Shown in pieces: positions 36,462 to 46,155 of a stretch of 64,000 nucleotides of DNA. Both the position numbers and the translations under genes were made by a program. How positions within the stretch are numbered: position 1 is the stretch's first letter; each line of letters begins with the position of its first letter. The notes beneath the pieces were generated by a model that ran no database searches, was not told where the DNA came from, and saw only the letters and a list, made by a program, of their open reading frames with translations. Origin of the DNA: DOZZ01 sp963792655 (GTDB lineage Bacteria; Acidobacteriota; Terriglobia; Bryobacterales; Bryobacteraceae); the NCBI GenBank assembly GCA_963792655.1, contig CAWBWU010000003.1, forward strand, positions 1,282,592 through 1,346,591, in the 5' to 3' direction.

Positions 36462-37346
36462 TTACCAGCCCCGGGTCTGCAACAACTCGGATTCGTGGAG
36501 CTTCGAAACGTCGATGCCTAACATTGCCATACCTAGGTCCTCGCTGGCCTCCAGCAGTTTGGCGGGGTCCTTGTAGTACGTCGCGGCCTTCACAATAGCG
36601 CGGGCGCGGGCCTCGGGATCGTCCGACTTGAAAATTCCGGAGCCTACGAATACCGCCTCGGCGCCCAGTTGCATCACCAGCGCGGCGTCGGCGGGAGTGG
36701 CGATTCCGCCGGCGGAAAAATTCGGGACTGGCAACTTCCCGTGTTCCGCTACCCACTGCACCAGCTCCAGCGGGGCTTGTAGCTTCTTCGATTCGTGCAC
36801 CAGCTCTTCTTTGCCGAGCACCGTAAGTTGCCGCATCTCTTTGATGATGGTCCGCATGTGGCGTACGGCTTCTACGATGTTGCCGGAACCCGCTTCGCCT
36901 TTAGTCCGGATCATGGCCGCGCCTTCGGCGATCCGGCGCAACGCCTCGCCTAGATTGCGCGCTCCGCACACGAAAGGCACGTTGAAGTCGCGCTTGTCGA
37001 TGTGGTGTTCTTCGTCGGCCGGAGTCAACACTTCGCTCTCGTCGATGTAATCGACCTTAAGCGATTCCAGAACACGGGCCTCCATAAAGTGACCGATGCG
37101 CGCTTTCGCCATCACCGGAATGCTTACTGTTTCCATGATTTCCCGGATCTTGCTGATCGGGGCCATGCGGGCCACGCCGCCCTCTTTGCGGATGTCGGAC
37201 GGGACACGTTCCAGCGCCATCACCGCGGTGGCGCCGGCGTTTTCCGCGATAACGGCTTGTTCGGCATTGGTCACGTCCATGATCACGCCGCCTTTTAACA
37301 TTTCGGCGAGACCGACTTTTAATCGAAACGATTCGTCTAAATACAT
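36462..37346 (-). CDS. pdxS: Pyridoxal 5'-phosphate synthase subunit PdxS
   Basis: A 294-residue TIM-barrel synthase that builds PLP from ribose 5-phosphate, glyceraldehyde 3-phosphate and ammonia supplied by PdxT. Highly conserved landmarks: GLAEMLKGGVIMDVTN, ALERVPSDIR, the phosphate loop SGNIVEAVRHMR, NFSAGGIATPADAALVMQLG, and GSGIFKSDDPE. It is intact and normal length, in contrast to the flanking genes. It lies 53 bases downstream of a MocR-type regulator on the same strand. Confidence 0.97.
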   Translation of the reverse strand: MYLDESFRLKVGLAEMLKGGVIMDVTNAEQAVIAENAGATAVMALERVPSDIRKEGGVARMAPISKIREIMETVSIPVMAKARIGHFMEARVLESLKVDYIDESEVLTPADEEHHIDKRDFNVPFVCGARNLGEALRRIAEGAAMIRTKGEAGSGNIVEAVRHMRTIIKEMRQLTVLGKEELVHESKKLQAPLELVQWVAEHGKLPVPNFSAGGIATPADAALVMQLGAEAVFVGSGIFKSDDPEARARAIVKAATYYKDPAKLLEASEDLGMAMLGIDVSKLHESELLQTRGW

Positions 37347-37399
37347 GTCAGCTCCTTGTGAAATGGGTTGCGCCGCTCAAAAGCCGCAACCCTTATCTT

Positions 37400-38798
37400 T
37401 CAAACCATCGCCGGAACCGATTCCGGCCTTGCATACTCTCGAACCCGCTCCAGTTCGCTCTTGAACAACGCGCCGAGCTTGGCGATTCCGGTCTCGATGC
37501 GGCTCGGCTCTACCCCGGCAAAACTGAGCCGAAGGCAGTTTGCTTCCGTCTTAGCGATGCCGAAGAACTTGCCGGGCAAGTAGGTGACGCCTTCGCGTTC
37601 CGCTCTCGGCAGCATCTCGCCCGCGTCGAGCGGCTCCGGGAGGCGCACCCAGAGGTTCATTCCGCCTTCCGGCCGGGTAAATTCAGCGCCGTCCGGCAGG
37701 TGCTGCCCGCAGGCGGCAATGGTGGCGTGCAAGCGGGCCCGTCCCGCCTCCAGCATTCGGCTGCGATGCGCTTCCAGCCGTCCGGATTGGGCGAAGCGAA
37801 GCAAAACCGCTTGCGACAATTGATCGGTATGCAAATCGCTCCACTGCTTGGTTTCGGTCAGACGATCAATGAGATTCTGTGGACCGATCATCCAACCAAC
37901 CCGCAGGCCCGGAAACGCGATCTTGGAAAAGCTGCGCAGGAGAATGGTTGCCCCGGATTCGTCTAAGCGCTTCAGGGTTGGGATAGGCGGCCCCTCATAG
38001 CGGAGGTCTCCGTAGATGTCGTTCTCAACCAGCATCGCTCCGGCGCGATTCGTCAACTCGATCAACGCGGTTCGATCCGCCAAGGGCAAAGTAGCCCCGG
38101 TAGGATTTTGGAAGTTCGGGGTAACCACGACCATCTTCGGCCGCTCCTGCCTCAGCGTGCGTTCCAGGTGGATAGATCGATTCCGTCCGGTCCGACGGGC
38201 ACTCCGATGAGCCGTGCGCCGGCGCGCAGGACGGCGTTTTTCAACCCTGGAATCACCGGATCTTCGACAATCACCGATTCCCCGCTCTTGATCAGCGTGC
38301 GGAGAAGCAGGTCGAAGCCCTGTTGGCAGCCGCTGGTGATCATCACTCCGTCTGAGGGGCGCGCGGTCCCTTCGGCCTGAGCATTCTCGAACAGGTAGCG
38401 GCGAAGCGGGCCGTAACCGGATGGCGATCCCAGTTGCAAAATGGTCTGCGCCGACTCGCCACCGATCACCTCGCGGCAAGTCTCCCGAAAGGCTTCCATC
38501 GGGAACAGAAGCTCGGAAGGCCGGGAGGTGGAAAAACTGATCGTTCCGTTCCCGGCTTCGCGCTCACGAAACTCCCGCGTCCCACGTGGCCCTTGATCAG
38601 GCCCTGTGTTTCCAGAAGATCGTAAGCGGAAGATACTGTGGTGCGGTTCAGCCCCAGCGAGCCGGCCAGCTCGCGTGTCGGCGGAAGCCGGTATCCGTCC
38701 GGCAGCGTTCCCGATTCGATTGCGGTACGAATGTGCGCGTACAGTTGCCGGTAGATCGGCGTATCGGAATCAGGATCGAGATTGGTAATAGCGAGCAT
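37400..38798 (-). CDS. MocR/PdxR-like regulator (GntR wHTH fused to PLP aminotransferase fold), frame-broken
   Basis: The locus encodes an N-terminal GntR winged helix (DTPIYRQLYAHIRTAIESG, LPPTRELAGSLGLNRTTVSSAYD) fused to an aminotransferase-I fold (SPSGYGPLRRYL, ITSGCQQGFDLL, VVVTPNFQNPTG, LRSFSKIAFPGLRVGW, where the last Lys is the PLP anchor). Two one-base frame breaks lie near 38540 and 38158; together the three segments give a regulator of normal length. MocR proteins called PdxR activate pdxST in several Gram-positive bacteria. Location just upstream of pdxS-pdxT on the same strand supports the same role here, by inference. Confidence 0.85.
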
Positions 38799-38874
38799 GC
38801 CAATTCATGCATAGGCTAGCAGATTGGCTCCTTACTGTGCAACTTGGATGGCCCACTCTCTAACTTGGCTGACC

Positions 38875-39805
38875 TTAGTGCCCCTCCGCTTCAAGAAAAC
38901 GTTCCACTTCGATAGCCGCCATGCAGCCGGCCCCGAGGCCGTGATCGCCTGGCGGTAGACGCGATCCTGAACGTCGCCCGCATGAAACACGCCGTTAATA
39001 TTGGTCCGCGCGCCGCCATGCGAAACAACGTAGCCGTCGGCATCAAGATCGATCTGACCGATAAAGGGCGCGGTGTTCGGGATATGGCCGATCGCCACGA
39101 AAAAGCCGTCCACATCCTGTTCCCAGACCTCGCCGGTGCCCAGAGTTGTGCAGCTTGACGCCGGTGACCAGTGTGCTTGCTCGCGTCGTAGACATCTTCG
39201 ACGACGGTATTCAGACATCATCTTGATTTTGGGGTTGTGCTTTCACCCGCTCCACCATGATTTTGGAAGCCCGGAACTGTTCGCGGCGGTGAACCATGGT
39301 GACCTCCGATCCGAAGCGCGTGAGAAAATTGGCCTCCTCCATGGCGGTATCGCCGCCGCCGATGACCATGATCTTCTTGCCGCGATAGAAGAAGCCATCG
39401 CAGGTGGCGCAGGAACTGACGCCATGGCCGATCAGTTTCTGTTCGTTCGGCAAATTCAGCCAGCGCGCCGAGGCGCCCGAGGCGATGATCAGCGTGAGGG
39501 TTTCGTGCCACTCGTCGATCGATGCGAAGCTGAAACGGGCCGCTTGGAGAGATCGGCTTCCATCACGTGAACCGTGCAGATACTCGGCGCCAAAATGCTC
39601 GGCCTGCTTCTTCATGTTTTCGACCAGCTCGGGACCATCGAATGCCTTCCGGGAACCCGGGAAAGTTTTCGACCAGGGTGGTGATCGAGAGCTGGCCGCC
39701 CGGTTCGTGGCCACCGACTACCAGCGGCTTCAAGTTGGCCCGAGCGGCATAAATCGCGGCGGTGTTTCCGGCGCAGCCGGACCCGAGAATAATTACGTTT
39801 CGCAT
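38875..39805 (-). CDS. trxB: Thioredoxin reductase (NADPH), frame-broken
   Basis: A flavoprotein of about 305 residues that keeps thioredoxin reduced. Motifs: VIILGSGCAGNTAAIYAA (FAD), VENFPGFPEGI, DGPELVENMKKQAEHFGAEY, the redox pair in SSCATCDGFFYRG, MVIGGGDTAMEEA (NADPH), HIPNTAPF and the C-terminal GVFHAGDVQD. The usual AGPAG of the FAD loop reads GSGCAGN. Frame breaks occur near 39630, across 39480-39580 (three closely spaced gains that restore the frame), 39225-39130, and at a G-run near 38938. The true stop, reached in the repaired frame, is TAA at 38875-38877. Confidence 0.85.
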
Positions 39806-39865
39806 GGATGAGAGAAGATCGGCTTGAATACCGATCCGCTCTCCATGCTAACAAACGCCGCCCGG

Positions 39866-40234
39866 CTACCCCATGTTGTAGAAGAACTCTTCGCGCACAA
39901 CTTTCCCGCCCGCCACCGTGTACAACGCCATCTCATTCATCTGCATCCGGTGGTTGGATTTCTTGTTCGTCACATCATAGTCGAAGTGCACGATAAACCG
40001 GTCCCCATGGGGATAAGGGCCGTCGCACGAAGCCGAGTGGACCTCGTGGTTGTCCAGCCACCACTGATTCTTTCCGCGGATCGCATCGATGCCTTTCATC
40101 TCCGCAGGCATGCCCGGCATGCTGGCGGCTTCCACACTCACGATATCGGGCGAATACAGCGTCTCGACCGCCTCCATGTTCTTATTAGCCTTGCACAATT
40201 CCACTAATTTCTTTCCCACTTCCATGGCTGTCAT
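39866..40234 (-). CDS. SnoaL/NTF2-like protein
   Basis: A 122-residue alpha+beta-barrel protein of the NTF2-like superfamily (MTAMEVGKKLVELCKANKN, ETLYSPDIVSVEAA, GPYPHGDRFIVHFDYDV, GKVVREEFFYN). Members act as polyketide cyclases, ketosteroid isomerases or small-ligand binders; the role here is unknown. I chose the ATG at 40232-40234 because a GAGGAGA stands 7 bases ahead of it, rather than the longer upstream frame. It reads cleanly although it sits between two indel-rich loci. Confidence 0.8.
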   Translation of the reverse strand: MTAMEVGKKLVELCKANKNMEAVETLYSPDIVSVEAASMPGMPAEMKGIDAIRGKNQWWLDNHEVHSASCDGPYPHGDRFIVHFDYDVTNKKSNHRMQMNEMALYTVAGGKVVREEFFYNMG

Positions 40235-40407
40235 GTAGAATCTCCTCGTATTGTTACAGTCGGATTTCAAGCGGCTTGGCCTACGGTCGACCGCTTGCAG
40301 CAGTATGTTAGCACGGAGAACCCGCAATTTCCGCTCGGTTTTGTCTGCTATGTCCGCACGGAATGAACTGCTAAACTAAAGGAGCACACCTCAGTATCGG
40401 ATCACAC

Positions 40408-41827
40408 GTGAAAGTCGGTTTTGTCAGCCTCGGCTGCCCCAAAAATCTAGTCGACACGGAAGTCATGATGGGCCAACTGGTCGAGCGGGGCCACGAGCTC
40501 ACCCATGACCCCTCGGACGCCGACGTCATCGTCGTCAACACCTGCAGCTTCATCGACCCCGCCAAACAGGAATCGGTCGACACCATTCTCGAAATGGCGG
40601 AGTACAAAAGACCGGCCGGGCTCAGCAGCTGATCGTCGCCGGCTGCCTGGTGGAGCGCTACCGCGGCGACATCCGCAGCGATCTGCCCGAAGTCGACGCG
40701 ATCATCGGCACCAACGAGCTGGATAAGATCGTGGCGCTGTGCGAGGGCGACCCCGGTTCCCGCCGGCGTGTCTGAACCGTACCTGTATCACGACCTCACG
40801 CCGCGCGTGCTCTCCACCGCCGCGCCATCACGCCTACATCAAGATCGCCGAAGGCTGCGACCATCCCTGCACGTTCTGCGTGATTCCGCAGTACCGCGGC
40901 AAGTTCCGCAGCCGCCGCTTCGAATCCGTGGTCGCGGAAGCTACGCGCCTGTTCGCCCAAGGCGTGCGCGAGATCAATCTCATCGGCCAGGACACCACCT
41001 GTTACGGCGAAGACCTCGGGCTCAAGGACGGGCTGGCGCTGCTGCTCGCGCGCCTGGCGCAAATCGAAACCCCCGCTCGAGAAGTGGGTCCGGTTCCTCT
41101 ACTGCTATCCCAACAGCGTCACTCAGAAACTGCTCGACACCATCGCCGACGCACGCGGCGCTGGTCAAGTACATCGACATGCCGCTGCAGCACGCCAGCG
41201 CTCCGGTGTTGAAGCGCATGAAGCGCGGCGCCAACGGCGATATTTTCCTGAAGCTGATCGAGCGCATTCGCGCCACCATTCCCGGCGTGGCCATCCGCAC
41301 CAGCATGATCGTCGGCTTCCCCGGGCGAGACCGACGCCGACTTCGAAACTCTGTGCCAGTTCGTAAAGGCCGCGCAATTCGACCGCCTCGGCGTGTTCTC
41401 CTACTCCGATGAGGACACCAGCGCCAGCTTCGCAACTCGACGCCAAAGTGGATGCGCCGCACCATCTACAACCGCAAGCGCAGGCTGATGGCCATCCAGC
41501 GCAAGATCTCCAAGGCCCGCAATCAAGCGCATGATCGGCCGCGAAATGGATGTCCTGGTCGAAGGACCCTCTCAGGAAACCGATCTGCTCTGGGAGGCGC
41601 GCCTGCCCACCCAGGCGCCCGAAATCGACGGCGTCTGCTATATCAACGATTTCGGCGAGGTCGCGCCCCAAGCCGGTGAGATCCGCCGCATGCGGATCAC
41701 CGAAGCGCACGACTACGATCTGGTGGGCGAACTCATCGACGCTCCCCAGCGCGCCGCCGCCGGCTGCCTGCCGCTCAATCCGTTCCAGATTCTCGCAGCG
41801 GACCCGTCCCCAAACCGCTCCTTTTAG
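40408..41827 (+). CDS. rimO: Ribosomal protein S12 methylthiotransferase RimO, frame-broken
   Basis: A radical SAM enzyme that methylthiolates Asp88 of ribosomal protein S12. The UPF0004 domain starts at GTG 40408 (KVGFVSLGCPKNLVDTEVM, VVNTCSFIDPAKQES, IVAGCLVERY) and the radical SAM cluster is EGCDHPCTFCVIPQYRGKF. Later parts include YIDMPLQHAS, MIVGFPG and a TRAM-like end (MIGREMDVLVEGPS, DLVGELIDAP). At least seven frame changes lie between 40610 and 41530; each flanking segment matches the family, so the locus is probably intact in life. Stop TAG at 41825. Confidence 0.87.
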
Positions 41828-41830
41828 CCG

Positions 41831-42000
41831 ATGAAGTGCCCGATCTGTAAAAAAGAGGTCCCCCATGGACTCCGAGTTCTATGCCGTTCTGCAGCGAGCG
41901 TTGCAAGCTGATCGACCTCGGCAACTGGGCGTCCGAGAAGTACGTGATCTCCACTCCGGTGGATCCGTTTAAGATCTCAGGTTCCGAAGAAGAAGACTAG
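41831..42000 (+). CDS. yacG: DNA gyrase inhibitor YacG-like zinc protein, frame-broken
   Basis: A protein of about 55 residues, not open in a single frame. Read through two one-base gains (near 41863 and 41880) it gives MKCPICKKEV, then a FCSERCKLIDLGNWASEKY segment, ending in SGSEEED. The C-x2-C plus C-x3-C zinc set and the IDLGxW signature are diagnostic for YacG, which binds GyrB in E. coli. It starts 3 bases after the rimO stop and ends 4 bases before pgpA. Confidence 0.75.
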
Positions 42001-42004
42001 CGGA

Positions 42005-42468
42005 ATGAACAGCCTGGCCGACGTGATCGCAACCTGGTTCGGCTGTGGTTGTGCCCGGTTGCGCCGGGAACCGTGGGCTCGCGGCGGCCGTTCTCGCTGG
42101 CCTGCTTGCCGACCGCTTGTGGCCCTTTCGCCCCATCTGGCTTGCTGCTCCCGGTTATCCTTTTGCTAGGCCCTGGAATCTGGGCCGCCGGGGTTCCGCC
42201 GAAGGCTCGCAACCGGAAGGACCCTGGATTCGTGGTCGTCGACGAGGTGCTCGGCCAATGGATCACCCTGGCCGGGCGCCGTTACCTTCAACTGGAAAAG
42301 CTGGTCTCTCGGCTTCCTGTTGTTTCGCCTCTTCGATATCTGGAAGCCGTTTCCCGCCGGCGCTTCGAAGCCCTGCCCGGTGGCTTGGGAATCGTGGCCG
42401 ACGATCTGATGGCCGGTGTCTATGGCGCGCTGGTTTTGTTACTGACAGGTTATTTTGGTTGGTATTGA
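42005..42468 (+). CDS. pgpA: Phosphatidylglycerophosphatase A, frame-broken
   Basis: An integral-membrane phosphatase of about 155 residues removing the phosphate of phosphatidylglycerol phosphate. Diagnostic pieces: SLADVIATWFGCG, CPVAPGTVGS, the acidic FVVVDEVLGQWITLAG, and RRFEALPGGLGIVADDLMAG, followed by a closing hydrophobic helix (GALVLLLTGYF). Several one-base losses or gains scatter the frame between 42050 and 42365; three fall in short runs of the same base. ATG 42005 to TGA 42466. Confidence 0.8.
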
Positions 42469-42484
42469 AGTCCACTGAGTCTAT

Positions 42485-43518
42485 ATGGCAATGAGCAAAG
42501 AGTCCAACGGGCGGCCCCAGATTTCCGGCGTTTCCCCTGCCGCGGCCATTCCCGGCGGCGAATTTCAGATCAGGGGCAAGGGCTTGGCCCGCTCCGAACG
42601 TCCCCAGGTCACCATCGGCGACGTCTCGGCTCCCATCGTGATCGGGTCCGATTCCTACATGGTGGTCCGGGTGCCCGATGGCGCCGGCGCCGGCGACCTG
42701 GTCGTCGAATCGGGCGACAAGTCCACCCCGGTCTGGACCTGCGACGTCGGCATCCAGATCGCCGACAGCCTCTACCCGGTGGCCAATCCCGCCGTGGATA
42801 GCTTCGGCAACGTGTATGTCACTTTCAGCGGATCCCGCGGCCAGAAAACCCCGGTCTCGGTCTACAAGATCGATCTTGAATTACACCGCCAAGCCGTTCG
42901 TCACCGACGTGATGAATGCCACCGGCCTGGCCTTCGACCGCGACGGGCATGCTGTACGTATCAGCCGCTACGACGGCATCGTGTATCAGGTTACGCCCAG
43001 CGGCAACATGTCCGTCTACGTCGAGGGCATGGGCGTCGCCACCGGGCATCTGCTTCGATCCAGGATGAAAATCTGTACGTGGGCGACCGCAGCGGCACCA
43101 TCTTCAAGATCAGCCGCTCGCGCCAGATCTACGTCTTCGCCACGCTCGAGCCGTCGATCGCCGCCTACCATTTGGCCATGGGCGCGGATGGCGACTGTAT
43201 GTGACCGGGCCGACCACCTCGAGCTTCGACTGCATCCACCGCATCGCGCCCACCGGCGAAGTCGACGTCTACTATCGCGGCCTGGGCCGCCCGCAGGGCA
43301 TGGCCGTCGACGCCGAGGGCCGCCTGTACGTCGCCGCCTCCTTGGGCGGCCGCCGCGGCGTCGTGCGCTTCGACACGCAACGGATAAGCCGGAGCTGTTC
43401 CTCTCCGGGCCGGGCATCGTGGGCATGGCCTTTACCCCCTCCCGCGCGCTGATGGTCTGCACCAACAACGCGCTGTACCGGGTCGACGTCGGCATCGCCG
43501 GAAAGCCGATCTGCCTGA
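42485..43518 (+). CDS. IPT/TIG plus NHL-repeat protein, frame-broken
   Basis: About 340 residues. The N-terminus is an IPT/TIG immunoglobulin-like domain (ISGVSPAAAIPGGEFQIRGKGL to VVRVPDGAGAGDLVVE). The rest is an NHL/SMP-30-like propeller (NPAVDSFGNVYVTFSG, ATGLAFDRDG, YDGIVYQVTPSG, ENLYVGDRSGTIFKIS, GRPQGMAVDAEGRLYVAAS). At least five frame changes occur from 42880 onward. No signal peptide is clear. The locus ends at the start of cinA, where TGA (43516-43518) overlaps ATG (43518-43520). Function unknown. Confidence 0.65.
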
Positions 43519-44760
43519 TGGCCGACGCCGAGATCATCGCGGTCGGCTCCGAGTTGCTGACCCCGCAGAAGGTCGACACCAACTCGCTGTATCTGACCGA
43601 TCAGCTCAACGCCCTGGGCGTCGAAGTGGTGCGCAAGATCGATCGTCGGCGACGAGCGCGGCGCTGCTGAGCTGACACGATCCGCCGGCCGCCTGAAGCC
43701 GCTCGCAGATCGTGATCATGACCGGCGGCCTGGGTCCGACCGAAGACGACGTTACCCGCGATGCCGTCGCCTGCCGCGCTGGGCCGCAAGCTGGTCTTCA
43801 ACCAGGACGTCTGCGACTGGCTGGCCGAGCGGTTCCGCAAGTTCGGCCGCAAGATGGCCGAGAACAACAAGCGGCAGGCGTACATCCTGCGAAGGCGCCG
43901 AGATCCTGCAGAACGACTGGGGCACCGCCCCCGGCCAATGGATCGAGCAGGAGGGGCGCAGTTGTCATGCTGCTCCCCGGGCCGCCGCGCGAGTTGAAGT
44001 CGATGTTCCCGGCGCGTTGCCTGCCGCGGCTGGAGCAGTTGCTGCCGCCCCAGATCATCCGGGCCCGCTTCTACCGGGTCGCGGGCATGGGTGAGTCGGA
44101 CCTCGATACGCTGATCGCGCCCGTCTATACCAGGTACGTCAATCCGGTCACGACGATTCTTGCCGCCGCCAGCGATATTCAGATCCACCTGCGGGCCCGC
44201 TGTGCAGACGACGGAGGAAGCGGAGGCGCTGCTCGCAGGAGGTGGCTCGCAGATCGAGGCGCTGCTCGGCGAGCGGCTCTATTCGAGGACCGGTGAGCCG
44301 CTGGAAGAGGTGGTCGGCAGCCTGCTTCGCCGCGGGCACGCCACCTTGAGCGTTGCCGAAAGCCTCACCGGCGGCATGGTGGGCGAAAGGATCACCGGCA
44401 TCGCCGGAGCTCCGAGTATTTCGTGGGTGGCTTCCTCGACCTACACGGACGCGATGAAGGCGAGTCTGTTGGGCGTGCCGGAGCGCTGTTGTCCGGAGCA
44501 TACCGCCGTGAGCGAGCCCGTTGCGATCGCCATGGCCGAAGGTGCCCGCCGCATCACCGGCTCCACTTATGGCTTGTCGCTGACGGGGTATGCGGGTCCG
44601 GGCGGCGATAGTGGGTCTCGTTTTTATGGGGCTGGCAACACCCCAGCGGTCGGAGGCGGCCCGGTTGCATTTCAATGCGGACCGGCACCGGATCCGCACC
44701 ATCGCCACGAACACGGCGCTGGATCTGTTACGCCGCCGGCTGCAATTCGCCACTCCGTAG
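43518..44760 (+). CDS. cinA: CinA-like nicotinamide-nucleotide amidase / competence-damage protein, frame-broken
   Basis: The locus encodes the two-domain CinA: an N-terminal MoaB/COG1058 domain (AEIIAVGSELLTPQKVDTNS, IVMTGGLGPTEDD, VMLLPGPPRELKSMF) and a C-terminal deamidase domain (LSVAESLTGGMVGERITGIAG, YGLSLTGYAGPGG). It recycles pyridine nucleotides by hydrolysing NMN or processing ADP-ribose in known homologues. At least eight one-base frame changes lie between 43640 and 44680. ATG 43518 overlaps the upstream stop; TAG at 44758. A perfect palindrome follows the stop. Confidence 0.82.
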
Positions 44761-44761
44761 G

Positions 44762-44780
44762 GCGGGATTGCCAATCCCGC
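44762..44780. terminator. Bidirectional hairpin between cinA and porin gene
   Basis: GCGGGATT (44762-44769) pairs with AATCCCGC (44773-44780) over a 3-base loop. It sits between convergent stops and repeats the core of the hairpin at 25185. Confidence 0.6.
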
Positions 44781-44797
44781 GCAGGTTAACAACCTGG

Positions 44798-46108
44798 TTA
44801 ATCCCGCTTCTGATGTTGGAACGTAGTGTTCCCAAGCTCAATATGTAGCCGCAAGCTGGGAATCCACACCGGGCCGCGGTCTCGATTGTAGGCCGGGTTG
44901 GACACATGCTGCAGGTCCAGGCTCACGAAAAATCCGGGAAAGATCCGCGCGCTGTAGTACGTTTCGGAAATGTACTCCGGCCCATACCGCAACCGCCCAT
45001 CTCCGATGAGAAAATCATTCCCGCCTCGCGCCAGATAGGCCGCGTGAACACCCGAAATCCCGCTCGCGGTCAGCTCGGTTGCAACCGTATCCAAAGGACG
45101 CCGCCAACGTTGTCCAGTGATGGACACTCCCACGGTAGCCAGACGGTCGATCGCGGTAAAGGCGAAACTCTCCGTCTTACCGTCGTTCCATCCGAGCCGC
45201 CCGAAGCCACCGATGTCCTTGGTCAATTCCTGATCGACGTTGACGCCAAAGCCGTACTTGAGCGTACCGTTGCGGCGGGTTGCGGTTACGTCGGTTCCCG
45301 CTTCGGCATAAGTGCCGGCGTTGGCGTGATTGAGATAGTGCAGCAATCGCAGCGTGCCTGTGCGCTTTCTCACCGTGTAGCGGTACTCGCCCTCGAACAC
45401 GTCTCCGCGATTCCGAAACAGCCTCCGGTCGAACCGCAAACCGTTCGCTACCCGCGGCATCGCCGCGCTGGCATAACGCAGAGACCACTTGCGCGCATGA
45501 AATTCGTGAACCCACCCCCAGGTGTAACCGCGAACGTCGGCAGGGTAGTCCCATGCGCCGTTAAACATGACGCCCCAGCCCAGAAACTGACTGCGCGGGT
45601 CGTGCGAGTGGCGGTTCTTATCGAAGAAATCGGTCAAGGTGAAACGGCCGGCGGTGATCGTGTAGCGCTTCATCGGGCGCCGGCCGGCGAGTTGGTTCTC
45701 TTCGCTCTCAAAGGATTCTTTGTCATCGCCGAATCCGAAGTCATGCGTTATATAAAGCCGGGCCACGTAGGGTTTCGGCGTTGCGGACGCCACTCGTGGC
45801 AGTTCGCCGTTCGATGAGTTGGCTAATCCAGTCACCCCGCTAAACCCACGTCCGCCCGCGATTTCGGGATCGAAGTAGAGTGTTGTGTTCTGGCCGATGC
45901 GTAAGCCGAGAAAGAGCGTTGTCGTGAGCGAAACGTCCCGTTCAGGATAGCTGCGAAGGCTGAAGGGCCCAGAGTACGGCGAATTGAACGTTCCATGATA
46001 CTGCCCGACCGATGTCGCCTGATAGTACAAGTTCCAGCGCTCTTGCGCGAGAGCTTCGCATGAAAATGACAATAGGATGACAGCGCGAACAAGTCGTGGA
46101 TCCGGCAT
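44798..46108 (-). CDS. Carbohydrate porin (OprB-like), outer membrane
   Basis: About 436 residues with a signal peptide (LVRAVILLSFSCEALA). The body resembles carbohydrate-selective porins: WNLYYQATSVGQYHGTFNSP at the mature start, then LFLGLRIGQNTTLYFDPE, GRFTLTDFFDKNRHSHDPRSQF, DYPADVRGYTWGWVHEF, LGWNDGKTESFAFTAID and a closing strand. I chose the ATG at 46106-46108 since it gives a compact signal; an upstream in-frame ATG (46138) adds 10 residues. It would let sugars cross the outer membrane. The frame is clean. Confidence 0.8.
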   Translation of the reverse strand: MPDPRLVRAVILLSFSCEALAQERWNLYYQATSVGQYHGTFNSPYSGPFSLRSYPERDVSLTTTLFLGLRIGQNTTLYFDPEIAGGRGFSGVTGLANSSNGELPRVASATPKPYVARLYITHDFGFGDDKESFESEENQLAGRRPMKRYTITAGRFTLTDFFDKNRHSHDPRSQFLGWGVMFNGAWDYPADVRGYTWGWVHEFHARKWSLRYASAAMPRVANGLRFDRRLFRNRGDVFEGEYRYTVRKRTGTLRLLHYLNHANAGTYAEAGTDVTATRRNGTLKYGFGVNVDQELTKDIGGFGRLGWNDGKTESFAFTAIDRLATVGVSITGQRWRRPLDTVATELTASGISGVHAAYLARGGNDFLIGDGRLRYGPEYISETYYSARIFPGFFVSLDLQHVSNPAYNRDRGPVWIPSLRLHIELGNTTFQHQKRD

Positions 46109-46155
46109 GGTTCTACCTATTCTCCATGCATGCGGCACGACCCGCGTTGGCGGGA

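Noticed and set aside
40408..44760. Programmed ribosomal frameshifting at each break
   Set aside because: No common slippery heptamer or downstream structure recurs; the contexts at the breaks differ from one another.
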